Origin: an uncultured Paracoccaceae bacterium
GTDB lineage: Bacteria > Pseudomonadota > Alphaproteobacteria > Rhodobacterales > Rhodobacteraceae
Assembly: GCA_947489325.1 (NCBI GenBank)
Contig: CANLDA010000028.1
Location: 1-35,035, forward strand
Direction of reading: 5' to 3'
DNA length: 35,035 nt
Part shown: positions 1 through 7,153 of the stretch, piece after piece
Numbering within the stretch: position 1 is the first letter of the stretch
Layout: each line of letters opens with the position of its first letter
Notes under the pieces: generated by a model
The model's database searches: none
What the model was told of the DNA's origin: nothing
The model's input: only the letters and a program-made list of their open reading frames with translations
Translations under genes and position numbers: made by a program

Positions 1-2
1 TG

Positions 3-140
3 GGTTCCCATCTAACAGCACTAGAGCTGCAAGAACGTGGTATCATCCGCTATGCTTTTGCACCGCATGGAGAGTTGCAAGACATTTTTGAAGGAACGCG
101 CCATCTATGGCCTTTGATTTTTAACATGTTTGACCAATGA
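3..140 (+). CDS. C-terminal end of an unrecognised protein, cut by the window start
   Basis: An open frame of 45 codons enters from the left edge and ends with TGA at 138-140. The visible tail ends in LIFNMFDQ. I do not recognise the family. Its stop overlaps the start of the next small ORF in an ATGA arrangement, the translational coupling typical of phage operons, which supports both being real. By position, upstream of the head protease, it could be a late phage gene or additional cargo. No function is assigned. Confidence 0.4.
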   Translation, partial: GSHLTALELQERGIIRYAFAPHGELQDIFEGTRHLWPLIFNMFDQ

Positions 141-364
141 AAAAATATGCGCTGATAGATGGCCCAAGTGAAGGCACGCTTGCGGATTGGCAGGCTCATC
201 TTGTGTACCTTCAGGAATTGCAGCGTGACGATTATGACGTTGATGCAGATATCAGCTTTGCTATGAGGATGATTGCGACACTCAGTTCCTCGCCTGATTT
301 GTCAGATGCACCCAACCCATTTCCCAACGCACCATCTGAGCGCAGTTTTCTGTCAAATAGCTGA
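137..364 (+). CDS. Small hypothetical protein, 75 aa
   Basis: The ATG at 137 overlaps the preceding TGA (ATGA), so it is probably translated by coupling with the upstream gene. The product is acidic in its first half (GTLADW, DDYDVDADIS) and ends in a proline/serine-rich tail. There is no signal peptide or membrane segment. I do not recognise the family. It is the last plus-strand gene before the antisense DUF4145 gene and could belong to the same accessory insertion or be a normal phage late gene. Confidence 0.4.
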   Translation: MKKYALIDGPSEGTLADWQAHLVYLQELQRDDYDVDADISFAMRMIATLSSSPDLSDAPNPFPNAPSERSFLSNS

Positions 365-400
365 TCTGGCGCGGGGCCGTCGCACCGAATGCCGCTAAAA

Positions 401-412
401 TCACCCTGAGAG
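401..412 (+). repeat. 12-bp direct repeat, left copy, flanking the DUF4145 cassette
   Basis: TCACCCTGAGAG occurs here and again at 1418-1429, one copy on each side of the antisense DUF4145 gene. The stretch 365-539 has no convincing gene. A frame reading to TGA at about 456 is open but starts right after a stop, and ATTTAATACCC is nearly duplicated at 417-436. Exact 12-bp repeats bounding an antisense gene of different composition suggest recombination or insertion. Confidence 0.5.
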
Positions 413-539
413 CGTCATTTAATACCCATTTAATACCCTCTAAGAGATTTCTTGCGTGATGGCGCGTAAATCTACTTACGTGCATTCTGGAGAGCTTTGA
501 GGGCCCATCCCAGAATGAGCGTGGAGACAGTAGTCAATT

Positions 540-1259
540 TCAACTACCACTATCTCTTTTGTTGATTGCATCTAAAGCTCCTTGGGGTAGAGCATCATAC
601 ACATCGTCAATATGTTTGGGCTCGGAGATCAGTTTTTCAACAATGACATTAAAAAGCTTGAAGAGAGAAATTACAGTTTCATGATCATCTACGAGATCCA
701 TCTTACCCGGATGAACCGCATTGTTCCCTGTGACCCTCACTGCATCTAATGCTTTTTTAATACGCGGGTTCAAACCCTTTTCGACTAGAGAAGCTATGTC
801 TTTGTTTATATTTTTTCCTTCTTCTCCGAGTTCGCCGCAAAGCTTTTGTATGCAAAGCCTGAGGAGTGCTGCCGCGCTCCGAGGAGAGATATCAAGAACC
901 GCACTCGCTTCATTGTAATCTGCTAGAATGTTTTCGGGAGTGTCTGGATTAGCTTGTGGTGCAGTGTTCGCAATAGGTGAAATTAAATTGTCGCCTTTCC
1001 AGATCGAAATTTTGTGGCAATTAGCGCAAAGGGTAATATGTAGCCCGGGTACATGGGCAATCGTGAACGTTTGAAAGGATTTAGTGATTTCCAGCGGCTT
1101 GTGAGTGAAATCCCATAGGGAATCATATGAGTTATTCGGAGGCTCGTTTGTTTTACTTATTCTGTCGGCATATACGAAGTGCCAAGTTTGCATTGCTAAC
1201 GCATGACAATGTGGACAGTTAAATGCGGTTTCAAAAACTGATGGTGGCTTTGTAGTCAT
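540..1259 (-). CDS. DUF4145-domain protein with N-terminal zinc-ribbon motifs (prophage cargo)
   Basis: This gene is antisense to the late phage operon. The protein has two CxxC pairs (C24/C27 and C87/C90 counting from the ATG at 1286) that could hold a zinc ion. A helical C-terminal part follows with the RVTGNNAVHPG segment characteristic of DUF4145, a domain also found fused to restriction HsdR subunits and near defence genes. I chose the ATG at 1259 (239 aa) because GGAAGAG lies 9 bases upstream; the ATG at 1286 would give 248 aa with a weaker ribosome site. Codon use is more AT-rich than in the phage genes and the gene is bounded by a 12-bp direct repeat, both fitting a separately expressed moron. 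DUF4145 is fairly secure; a role in defence or superinfection exclusion is inference only. Confidence 0.8.
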   Translation of the reverse strand: MTTKPPSVFETAFNCPHCHALAMQTWHFVYADRISKTNEPPNNSYDSLWDFTHKPLEITKSFQTFTIAHVPGLHITLCANCHKISIWKGDNLISPIANTAPQANPDTPENILADYNEASAVLDISPRSAAALLRLCIQKLCGELGEEGKNINKDIASLVEKGLNPRIKKALDAVRVTGNNAVHPGKMDLVDDHETVISLFKLFNVIVEKLISEPKHIDDVYDALPQGALDAINKRDSGS

Positions 1260-1417
1260 TTTCAGTGTCTCTTCCAAAATGGACATATTACTCTAGATGA
1301 TAAGTCGACTAGATATGAGTTGTTCTCTTTTCACATTTTAATAAAGCGCTTGCCAGAATGGATTTGGCCAGCAATTCTGAGCGCAACCCGCATTCCCCAC
1401 CATCCCCCGGAAGTCCT

Positions 1418-1429
1418 TCACCCTGAGAG
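1418..1429 (+). repeat. 12-bp direct repeat, right copy, flanking the DUF4145 cassette
   Basis: Identical to 401-412 (TCACCCTGAGAG). The region 1287-1459 between the DUF4145 start and the protease start is otherwise non-coding. It must hold the DUF4145 promoter on the minus strand. In the frame TTC ACC CTG AGA this copy reads on to a TAA that overlaps the protease ATG at 1460, as an upstream phage gene would be expected to do. Confidence 0.5.
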
Positions 1430-1459
1430 ACAAGCGCGCGCGCTCATATTCTCGCTCTC

Positions 1460-2521
1460 ATGGATAAGAAACAATACTCAGGGCACATGGTGCAAGTTGT
1501 GGCGTCTCGCGAAGGGGCGTTGCCGGATAGGATCGAATTCTTTCCGCTTGGTCGCTTTCAGACGGACCATTCTGCCCCAATTGCCGGGGAGGTTCAAAAT
1601 GCTCAAGCACTGATCGCAACAAGCCTGGCGCGCGCACCGGGAAACGAACTGCCCATTGATTTTGACCATGGCCTTGACGGTCACGGTCAAAAAAACGGCA
1701 TGGCTGCGGGTTGGATTACAGCTCTTGAAGTCGAAGGCGAACGGATCATGGCCACAGTGTCTTGGACAAAAGCCGGACAAGAGGCGCTGCGCGAAAAACA
1801 CTATCGCTTCATTTCCCCGGTCTGGAACCAGACAAAATCAGGACAGGTCACGCAGTTCTTGCGTGCTGGTCTGACCAATAATCCGGCCATGCCGGTTCTC
1901 AAACACGTAGCTTCAAAAACCACAGAGGAGGAAGAGGGCATGAACCCGCTTCTGCAAAAACTCGCCAAAGCTCTAGGGCTTGGTGACGATGCGACCGAGG
2001 AAACGGTTATGGCATCGGTTGGCGCGCTTGTCACAACTGGCACCGCGGCCGCCAAAATCATTGAGGCCGCTGGTCTTGATGGTGATCTGGATGATGGCAA
2101 GGCAGACACGATTGTGACCGCGCTGGCCGCGAAATCAACGGTTGCAGAACCAGACCCTGCAAAATTTGTGCCTATGGGTGCCTTTGCAGATGTGCAGAAA
2201 CAGCTTGCCTCCCTGCAAGCCACTGTGACTGGCGATCGCGTTGGTGACGCTGTTGCGGCTGCCAAAGCCGCAGGCAAACTTTCACCTGCTCTTGTAAACT
2301 GGGCCGAAGGTTACGCCAAGAACGATCTGGAAGGGTTCAAAGCCTGGGCATCCCAAGCCCCCGTGATCGCTTCAGGCGATGAGCTGATCCCACTCTTGCG
2401 CCCAACCGAAGAGGGCCAATTGACCGCGGACGAAAAGAAAGTCTGCGCGTCCATGGGCCTTACTGAAGAGGCGTACCTTGCCACCAAGACCGGCGCGCAA
2501 CCTGAAAAGAAGGGAGCCTGA
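1460..2521 (+). CDS. Mu gpI-like phage head maturation protease (with scaffold as its C-terminal part)
   Basis: The 353-residue protein matches the layout of Mu gpI. The N-terminal half, to about residue 155, carries the protease (IDFDHG around residues 67-72, then AGWI and the RFISPVW segment). The C-terminal half is an Ala-rich, helical scaffolding region. In Mu-like phages gpI processes the scaffold and itself so that the procapsid can mature. It is the first gene of the head module and is followed 3 bases later by the decoration protein. The ATG at 1460 lacks a strong ribosome site, consistent with coupling to a gene that once ended here. An internal start with a strong ribosome site makes the scaffold separately. 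Confidence 0.85.
   Translation: MDKKQYSGHMVQVVASREGALPDRIEFFPLGRFQTDHSAPIAGEVQNAQALIATSLARAPGNELPIDFDHGLDGHGQKNGMAAGWITALEVEGERIMATVSWTKAGQEALREKHYRFISPVWNQTKSGQVTQFLRAGLTNNPAMPVLKHVASKTTEEEEGMNPLLQKLAKALGLGDDATEETVMASVGALVTTGTAAAKIIEAAGLDGDLDDGKADTIVTALAAKSTVAEPDPAKFVPMGAFADVQKQLASLQATVTGDRVGDAVAAAKAAGKLSPALVNWAEGYAKNDLEGFKAWASQAPVIASGDELIPLLRPTEEGQLTADEKKVCASMGLTEEAYLATKTGAQPEKKGA
1940..2521 (+). CDS. Nested in-frame scaffolding protein (Mu gpZ-like)
   Basis: Inside the protease gene, in the same frame, an ATG at 1940 is preceded by the purine-rich GAGGAGGAAGAGG, a far better ribosome site than that of the protease. It would give a 193-residue protein (MNPLLQKLAKALGLGDD...) identical to the C-terminal half of the protease. 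This is the known Mu I/Z arrangement, in which the scaffold is made in excess from an internal start. The product is acidic, Ala-rich and helical, as expected for a scaffold that fills the procapsid and is then degraded. The start is seen directly; the role follows from the Mu precedent. Confidence 0.75.
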   Translation: MNPLLQKLAKALGLGDDATEETVMASVGALVTTGTAAAKIIEAAGLDGDLDDGKADTIVTALAAKSTVAEPDPAKFVPMGAFADVQKQLASLQATVTGDRVGDAVAAAKAAGKLSPALVNWAEGYAKNDLEGFKAWASQAPVIASGDELIPLLRPTEEGQLTADEKKVCASMGLTEEAYLATKTGAQPEKKGA

Positions 2522-2524
2522 TCT

Positions 2525-2914
2525 ATGCCCGCTCTGACCAAAAACCGCCAAACAGAGGAATGGTCGCTTGGCGGCAAAACCAATGTTGATCCTGTTGCCG
2601 CCGCCGCACACATCTTTAAGGGAGCGCTTGCTGCCCTGAATAACTCAGGCGACACCGTCCCGGCCGCTGCCGCATCCACACGGGTGCGTGGTGTGGCCAT
2701 GGCAGAGGTCGACAACACCTCTGGCGCCGCCGGTGATCTGAACGTGGAAACACGCAAGGGCACCTTCAAGTTTCATCAAACCGGCCTCACGCGTGCTGAC
2801 ATCGGCACTGACGTGAACGTCACCGACGATCAAACCGTTGGTGGTGCCGGTCCCTGCGTCGCAGGCGAGCTCGTCCAGTTGGACGGTGCATTCGCTTGGG
2901 TCAAAATCAAGTAA
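2525..2914 (+). CDS. Head decoration-like capsid protein
   Basis: A 129-residue protein with no membrane segment, rich in beta-prone Thr/Val and short Ala stretches. It sits exactly between scaffold and major head protein, where Mu-like siphophages encode a small capsid decoration (lambda D-like or DUF2190-like) protein. Features that fit are the N-terminal KNRQTEEW extension, the AGDLNVET stretch and the closing ELVQLDGAFAWVKI strand. The gene begins 3 bp after the protease stop. Assignment rests mostly on position and general character, so the exact family is uncertain. Confidence 0.6.
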   Translation: MPALTKNRQTEEWSLGGKTNVDPVAAAAHIFKGALAALNNSGDTVPAAAASTRVRGVAMAEVDNTSGAAGDLNVETRKGTFKFHQTGLTRADIGTDVNVTDDQTVGGAGPCVAGELVQLDGAFAWVKIK

Positions 2915-2926
2915 AGGACCACAAGC

Positions 2927-3820
2927 ATGGATATCAATGCAGCAAACCTTTTGACGCTATCAACAGCGATTTCAACGGCGTTTAATACGTCGCTGATTGG
3001 CACTGAAACCACCTATATGCGTGTGGCGATGGAAGTACATTCCACAGGCAAGGCCAATACCTACCCAAAGCTATCCGAACTGCCGGGAATGCGCGAGTGG
3101 ATTGGTGATCGCGTCATCAACCGCCTGGACATGAGCGCCTTTACGCTTTTGAACCGCAAGTTTGAAAACACCATCGCCATCGCCGTGGACCATATTGAAG
3201 ATGATGAATATGGATTTTATTCCAACATCGCTGGTGATCTGGGGCAAACAGCGGCTGAATTGCCTGACGATCTGGTCTGGGAACAGCTTCAAAAAGGGTT
3301 TGATACCACCCATTTTGATGGTCAGTTCTTCTTTGATGCAGACCATCCGGTTGAAGATGTCGACGGCAACGAAACGTCAGTCTCCAACTTCCAAGGTGGG
3401 GCGGGTGCCGCCTGGTACTTGTTGGACACAACCCGCCATATCAAACCGGTGATCTTTCAGAACCGCACACCTGCGCAAATCACCCCCAAAACGTCCCTGA
3501 CGGATGACAACGTATTCCACCAGGACGAGTTTATCTGGGGTGCCAAGCGGCGTTGTGCGGCTGGGTTTGGGGCGTGGCAGTTGGCTTATGCGTCCAAAGA
3601 GCCGCTGACGGAGGCAAACTATGCCGCCGCGCGTGCGGCAATGTTGGCTATGCGAGGGCATCGGGGACGCAAGCTGAACCTGAAGCCCAACCTTCTGGTG
3701 GTCAATGCGGCCAACGAAGGCGCAGCGCGCGAAATTCTCATGAATGAGCGTGATGCCAATGGAGCCACCAACAAGTGGCGCAACACAGCGGATCTGCACG
3801 TTGAAAGCCGCTTGGATTAA
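2927..3820 (+). CDS. Mu gpT-like major head subunit
   Basis: This 297-residue protein begins MDINAANLLTLSTAISTAFN and contains the TYPKLSELPGMREWIGDR segment and the FENTIAIAVDHIEDDEYG region, all typical of the Mu gpT major capsid family (HK97 fold). Length is in the family range of about 300. It follows scaffold and decoration genes as in Mu-like phages, and a good ribosome site (AAAGGACC) precedes the ATG at 2927. It would form the icosahedral shell. There is no sign of truncation. Confidence 0.9.
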   Translation: MDINAANLLTLSTAISTAFNTSLIGTETTYMRVAMEVHSTGKANTYPKLSELPGMREWIGDRVINRLDMSAFTLLNRKFENTIAIAVDHIEDDEYGFYSNIAGDLGQTAAELPDDLVWEQLQKGFDTTHFDGQFFFDADHPVEDVDGNETSVSNFQGGAGAAWYLLDTTRHIKPVIFQNRTPAQITPKTSLTDDNVFHQDEFIWGAKRRCAAGFGAWQLAYASKEPLTEANYAAARAAMLAMRGHRGRKLNLKPNLLVVNAANEGAAREILMNERDANGATNKWRNTADLHVESRLD

Positions 3821-3831
3821 GGATCAGACAC

Positions 3832-4260
3832 ATGAGCAAGACAGCTTTTAAAGTAGTGTGCTCTCTGCCCAACGGCCGCCGTCGCGGTGGCCGTCGCTGG
3901 GCAGGCGGCGAAACCATCGTGCCTGCCGATGACATGACAGAGGACATGCTGGCGGATCTGCAATCCGACGCGACCTTTGTAGTGGTCGAAACAGCCGCCG
4001 CTGACGCTGAGGATGATGACGCCGCGGGCACAAAAGAGCCTGCGGGTGGTCAAACCGACACACAAACCGACGCAGGGACGAAGACGCTTACCGTGTCAGA
4101 TGCCATTCGTGAATTGACCGCGGTGGATTTCACAAAGTCCGGCAAGCCAAAAACCGAAGCATTGGAAATCCTTCTGGGCCGTTCTGTATCGGGTGGCGAA
4201 CGTGATGATGTGTTTGGCCAGATGACAGATGCAGGCTTTGAAATCCCTCAGCCTGAGTAA
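3832..4260 (+). CDS. HI1506-like Mu phage head-region protein
   Basis: The 142-residue protein has an N-terminal RRRGGRRWAGGE segment, an acidic Ala/Asp/Thr-rich linker in the middle, and a C-terminal motif VSDAIRELTAVDFTKSGKPK followed by TEALEILLGR. This matches the small Mu-like proteins annotated HI1506/gp35, whose C-terminus resembles a helix-extended loop-helix fold. Genes of this kind directly follow the major head protein in Mu-like prophages. The role is not established; a head completion or accessory role is likely. The low-complexity linker has expanded compared with the conserved ends. Confidence 0.65.
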   Translation: MSKTAFKVVCSLPNGRRRGGRRWAGGETIVPADDMTEDMLADLQSDATFVVVETAAADAEDDDAAGTKEPAGGQTDTQTDAGTKTLTVSDAIRELTAVDFTKSGKPKTEALEILLGRSVSGGERDDVFGQMTDAGFEIPQPE

Positions 4261-4407
4261 TTCCAAGCGAAAACTTTGGGTTGATCCGTGATGAGCTGCT
4301 GAGAGGCCAAGCGGGGACTGGGGTGAATAGGTCAGAGCGACGGAGCTGACGAGAGGCCGTGACAGTCGGGAGAGACCGACACCCATTTTCACCGGAGCGC
4401 CTGACAC
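4261..4407 (+). other. Non-coding, repeat- and hairpin-bearing gap inside the phage late operon
   Basis: This is the only sizeable gap in an otherwise overlapping operon. It contains an imperfect 16-bp direct repeat, GAGCTGCTGAGAGGCC (4293-4308) and GAGCTGACGAGAGGCC (4343-4358), exactly 50 bp apart. Two small hairpins follow: GTCAG (4331-4335) with CTGAC (4346-4350), and GTCGG (4365-4369) with CCGAC (4376-4380) around a GAGAGA loop. No start codon with a usable frame is evident. It could be an RNA processing or translation-control element between head and tail genes. Confidence 0.5.
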
Positions 4408-4839
4408 ATGACATACGCCACAATTGCCGATTTGAAATCCGTCATTCCAGCGCGTGATCTGGAACTTCTGACCGACTCCGATGGCGTGGCTGATGAAATC
4501 GTGGACGCCAAGCTGCAAGAGGCGCTGGACGATGCTCACGCGGAAATTGACAGCTATATCGCCAAAAAGGTTGCTCTGCCCCTTGCCGAGCCCAAGCGCA
4601 TGTTGATCGTGGTTTGCCGCGACATTGCGCGCTATCGCCTTCATGCCAATGTTGGCCGCATCACTGAAACCGTTGAAAAGCTCTATGATGGCGCGCAAGC
4701 CTATCTGAAGAATGTGGCCGACGGCAAAGTGTCGATCGGCGATGAAACCTCAGGCGATGAAATCACCACGTCACCTGGCCCGGTCCTGTCTGAAGGCCCA
4801 GAGCGCACCATGACGCGCGACACGCTGAAAGGCTTCTGA
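4408..4839 (+). CDS. Mu gp36-like protein (DUF1320), head-tail connector region
   Basis: The 143-residue protein starts MTYATIADLKSVIPARDLELLTD, the hallmark opening of the DUF1320/gp36 family, and continues with an all-helical stretch (EALDDAHAEIDSYIAKKVALPL) typical of connector proteins. Homologues sit between head and tail genes and are thought to act as head-tail adaptors. The stop at 4837-4839 is immediately followed by the next ATG at 4840. The C-terminal 40 residues are a Ser/Thr/Pro/Gly-rich tail ending TRDTLKGF. Confidence 0.85.
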   Translation: MTYATIADLKSVIPARDLELLTDSDGVADEIVDAKLQEALDDAHAEIDSYIAKKVALPLAEPKRMLIVVCRDIARYRLHANVGRITETVEKLYDGAQAYLKNVADGKVSIGDETSGDEITTSPGPVLSEGPERTMTRDTLKGF

Positions 4840-5346
4840 ATGTCGGGCGCGGTTTTCTCCCTTCGATTTGACGCGGACCAGGCTCATGTTGCCGCCGCCA
4901 ATATCCATGCCAAGGCGGGTGATTTGTCACCGCTCATGGATCAGATTGGTGCGCTCCTGGAACAATCGGCGCGTGACCGCATCGAGGACACCAATGAAAC
5001 ACCTGAAGGCGTGGCTTGGCCAGTGTCGTTTCGTGCCAGTTTGGACGGCGGAAAAACCCTCTTTGAAAGCGGACGTCTTGCAGCCTCACTGACGCACATT
5101 GCTGGGCGCGATAGTGTCGAGATCGGCTCTAACCTGATTTATGCCGGCACCCATCAAGACGGCGCAACCATTGTGCCCGTGTCGGCTGGTGCACTTGGTT
5201 TTATGCTGCCAGATGGCACCTATATCACCACGGGCAAAGTCACCATTCCGGCGCGTCCATATCTGGGCGTGTCTGCTGATGATGGCGAAGACATCACCGA
5301 TCTTGTCACGGCCTATCTGCTGAACCCAGACCGAGCGGTGCAATGA
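4840..5346 (+). CDS. Phage virion morphogenesis protein (gpG/tail-completion S-like)
   Basis: The 168-residue protein shows the pattern of the phage virion morphogenesis family. A helical N-terminus ends in LLEQSARDRIEDTNETPEGVAWP, followed by LFESGRLAASLTHIAGRDSVEIGSN and YAGTHQDGATI, then IPARPYLGVS near the end. In Mu the family member is gpG; in P2 it is the tail completion protein S. It probably acts at the head-tail interface. It abuts the DUF1320 gene and overlaps the next gene by ATGA (5343-5346), so the three are translated together. Confidence 0.85.
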   Translation: MSGAVFSLRFDADQAHVAAANIHAKAGDLSPLMDQIGALLEQSARDRIEDTNETPEGVAWPVSFRASLDGGKTLFESGRLAASLTHIAGRDSVEIGSNLIYAGTHQDGATIVPVSAGALGFMLPDGTYITTGKVTIPARPYLGVSADDGEDITDLVTAYLLNPDRAVQ

Positions 5347-5780
5347 TTGATCTAATCGAGATCCGCGACCGGCTGCAAGCTGATGTGACCGCGCTGCGCG
5401 CAGTTGGCCTAGCTAAGGAATTTGGTCAGGCCCGCGGCAATGCGCTCACATGGCCCTCTGCTTTCATCTTGCCGCTCGCGGAATCGGCGGGGCCAAATCG
5501 TTACCAGACGTGTGATCTGATTGATCAGCGGATTGAGGCGCGTTTTACCGTGATACTTGCGGTGCGTGACATTGGTGCGCGCACGTCCGAACGCGCCATT
5601 GAGGGCCTGAACCCGTTGCGCACGGCCATCTTTAGTTCTCTGGGCACATATGTGCCAACCGGCGCTGACAGCGCCTGCACCCCGCGTCAGGGCCGCATTG
5701 TGAGCGGTGTTGATCGTGACGGTGGCCTGCTTTGGCAGGATGATTTCAACGTGGCGTTCAATCGCCGCATTCCAAGCTGA
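5343..5780 (+). CDS. Tail terminator-like protein (gp37-like)
   Basis: A 145-residue protein with an N-terminal MIDLIEIRDRLQADVTALR helix, an IEARFTVILAVRDIGART strand-helix segment and a closing LLWQDDFNVAFNRRIPS. The same layout is seen in tail terminator proteins (lambda U fold and Mu gp37), which form a ring that stops tail-tube growth and docks to the head. Its position between gpG-like and tail-tube genes agrees. The start overlaps the upstream stop (ATGA). Confidence 0.7.
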   Translation: MIDLIEIRDRLQADVTALRAVGLAKEFGQARGNALTWPSAFILPLAESAGPNRYQTCDLIDQRIEARFTVILAVRDIGARTSERAIEGLNPLRTAIFSSLGTYVPTGADSACTPRQGRIVSGVDRDGGLLWQDDFNVAFNRRIPS

Positions 5781-5792
5781 AGGAGCTGAACA

Positions 5793-6731
5793 ATGAGCAG
5801 CTGGAAAGAACGCATGATCGCCCTGCATATGGGTGCCTCAAATGAAGTCGATGGCGTGATGCAATACACCGGATTTACCCCGGTGCTTGCGCGCAACGTG
5901 ACGCAGAATTTCCTTGAAGGGGATTATCAAGCCAAAGATCACACCACTGGATATGAAGGTGCGCAGGGTGATGACCTTTATAACAAGCACACCCGCCTTC
6001 AATTTGAAGTCGAAGGGGCCCCATCGGGAACCGCAGGTGTTGTGCCAGCCTTTGACACGCTGATGCGCGCTTGCGGAATGGATGCCACGGTGGTGGCTGA
6101 CACATCCGTAAGTTACGCCCCCACGCCGATGCGCGGGATTTATGCCGAACAGGTGTTGCGCATGGCCAACGGGCGTCTGAGCCAAATCGTGGAAGGTGCG
6201 CGCGGCGGCATGACATTCTCTGCCGAAGTGAACCGCAAGCCATATTTCGGGTTTACAATGTTGGGAGCGTATCGCGCACCTGATGCCGTCGTGCCATTGG
6301 CCGCGAAAGATTTTTCCGGCTGGCCTGAGGCGCTTGAATGTTCGCCTGCCAATATCGCGGCTTTCACCTTTGGTGGCCAGAAACTGTGCCTTCAGTCGTT
6401 CAATGTGACCGACGGTCGCCAGCCAAACCGCGGCAAGTTCATGAACTGCGCTGAAACCGACATTCGCGCACGCAATATCACTGGCCGCGCCACGATCAAA
6501 TGGCCTGATACCGCTGATTTGGACATCATTGATATCGCGAAATCCGGCGCGACGAATGAGCTGATTTTTGAGATTGGCACCGAGGCAGGCAAAACCCTGC
6601 GCGTTGTGGGCCCGGCGGTTCAACTCAAATATGGCGGCGAACAGGATATCAGCGGCGAGCTGGGTATCAATCTGGACCTCGTTTTCAAATCAGACCAGGG
6701 CGACGACGAAATCGCCTTTATCTTTACCTAA
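5793..6731 (+). CDS. Siphophage tail tube protein
   Basis: This 312-residue protein is preceded by a strong AAGGAG ribosome site. It contains GYEGAQGDDLYNKHTRLQFE and ends with DLVFKSDQGDDEIAFIFT, a pattern of alternating beta strands typical of the tail tube proteins of B3/RcapMu-like Mu siphophages. No tail sheath gene is present, and Mu itself would have L (sheath) and M (tube) here. This marks the switch from a Mu-type head module to a non-contractile tail module. It polymerises as hexameric rings around the tape measure. Confidence 0.75.
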   Translation: MSSWKERMIALHMGASNEVDGVMQYTGFTPVLARNVTQNFLEGDYQAKDHTTGYEGAQGDDLYNKHTRLQFEVEGAPSGTAGVVPAFDTLMRACGMDATVVADTSVSYAPTPMRGIYAEQVLRMANGRLSQIVEGARGGMTFSAEVNRKPYFGFTMLGAYRAPDAVVPLAAKDFSGWPEALECSPANIAAFTFGGQKLCLQSFNVTDGRQPNRGKFMNCAETDIRARNITGRATIKWPDTADLDIIDIAKSGATNELIFEIGTEAGKTLRVVGPAVQLKYGGEQDISGELGINLDLVFKSDQGDDEIAFIFT

Positions 6732-6742
6732 GGATTTCTCGT

Positions 6743-7117
6743 ATGCCTTTGATTTTTTCAGACCGCTTTGAATTTGAATGGCCTGTGACGGTTCGTACGC
6801 CTGCTGATGGCTCATTTGTGGAAACCAAGTTCACTGGCAAGTTTGTGATGCTGGACGAGGATAAGCTGGTGGCTGCGCCTGAGGCGAAGACGCACAGCGA
6901 CTTGGTTCAATTTGAGCGCAATCGCATCAAGGAAGCTTGGATCGGTTGGAAGGAGGGTGACATTCTGGATGATGCGGATCCGCAAGGTGAAGAAAAACCA
7001 TTGCCAGTCACACCTGCCAATATTGATCGCATGTTGCGAAATCGACATATGCGCCAGGCTCTATCTGTCGCCATCGCGGAATCCATGCTTGATGGCGGAG
7101 TACGCGAAAAAAACTAA
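6743..7117 (+). CDS. Tail assembly chaperone, upstream (G-like) frame
   Basis: The 124-residue product (MPLIFSDRFEFEWPVTVRTP...) lies between tail tube and tape measure, the fixed position of tail assembly chaperones. It ends REKN at TAA 7115-7117, and the last codons form a perfect A AAA AAC slippery heptamer in the zero frame. Most ribosomes would stop here and give the short form; a minority would shift -1 and make a 244-residue G-T fusion. By analogy with lambda gpG/gpGT, both forms bind the tape measure and help recruit tube subunits, and are absent from the finished virion. Confidence 0.75.
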   Translation: MPLIFSDRFEFEWPVTVRTPADGSFVETKFTGKFVMLDEDKLVAAPEAKTHSDLVQFERNRIKEAWIGWKEGDILDDADPQGEEKPLPVTPANIDRMLRNRHMRQALSVAIAESMLDGGVREKN

Positions 7118-7153
7118 GGTCCGCCGCCCGGCGTGTATTTGGCGGGGTGGCGG
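7108..7153 (+). promoter_or_regulatory. Programmed -1 ribosomal frameshift signal
   Basis: A AAA AAC (7108-7114) sits in the zero frame of the upstream chaperone ORF, directly before its TAA. After a 6-base spacer, CCGCC (7121-7125) can pair with GGCGG at 7141-7145 or 7149-7153, the usual distance for a stimulatory stem. A -1 shift enters the frame of the downstream ORF with no intervening stop, reading KLRSAARRVFGGVAVDPV. All elements are visible in the sequence; function rests on the conserved lambda G/GT precedent. Confidence 0.8.

Noticed and set aside
417-436. ATTTAATACCC tandem-like repeat as a CRISPR or iteron
   Set aside because: Only two short near-copies, no spacers or further units.
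5838-6623. 261-aa minus-strand open frame opposite the tail tube gene
   Set aside because: It is antisense to a well supported gene, is rich in His/Arg/Cys as shadow frames are, and has no ribosome site or family resemblance.
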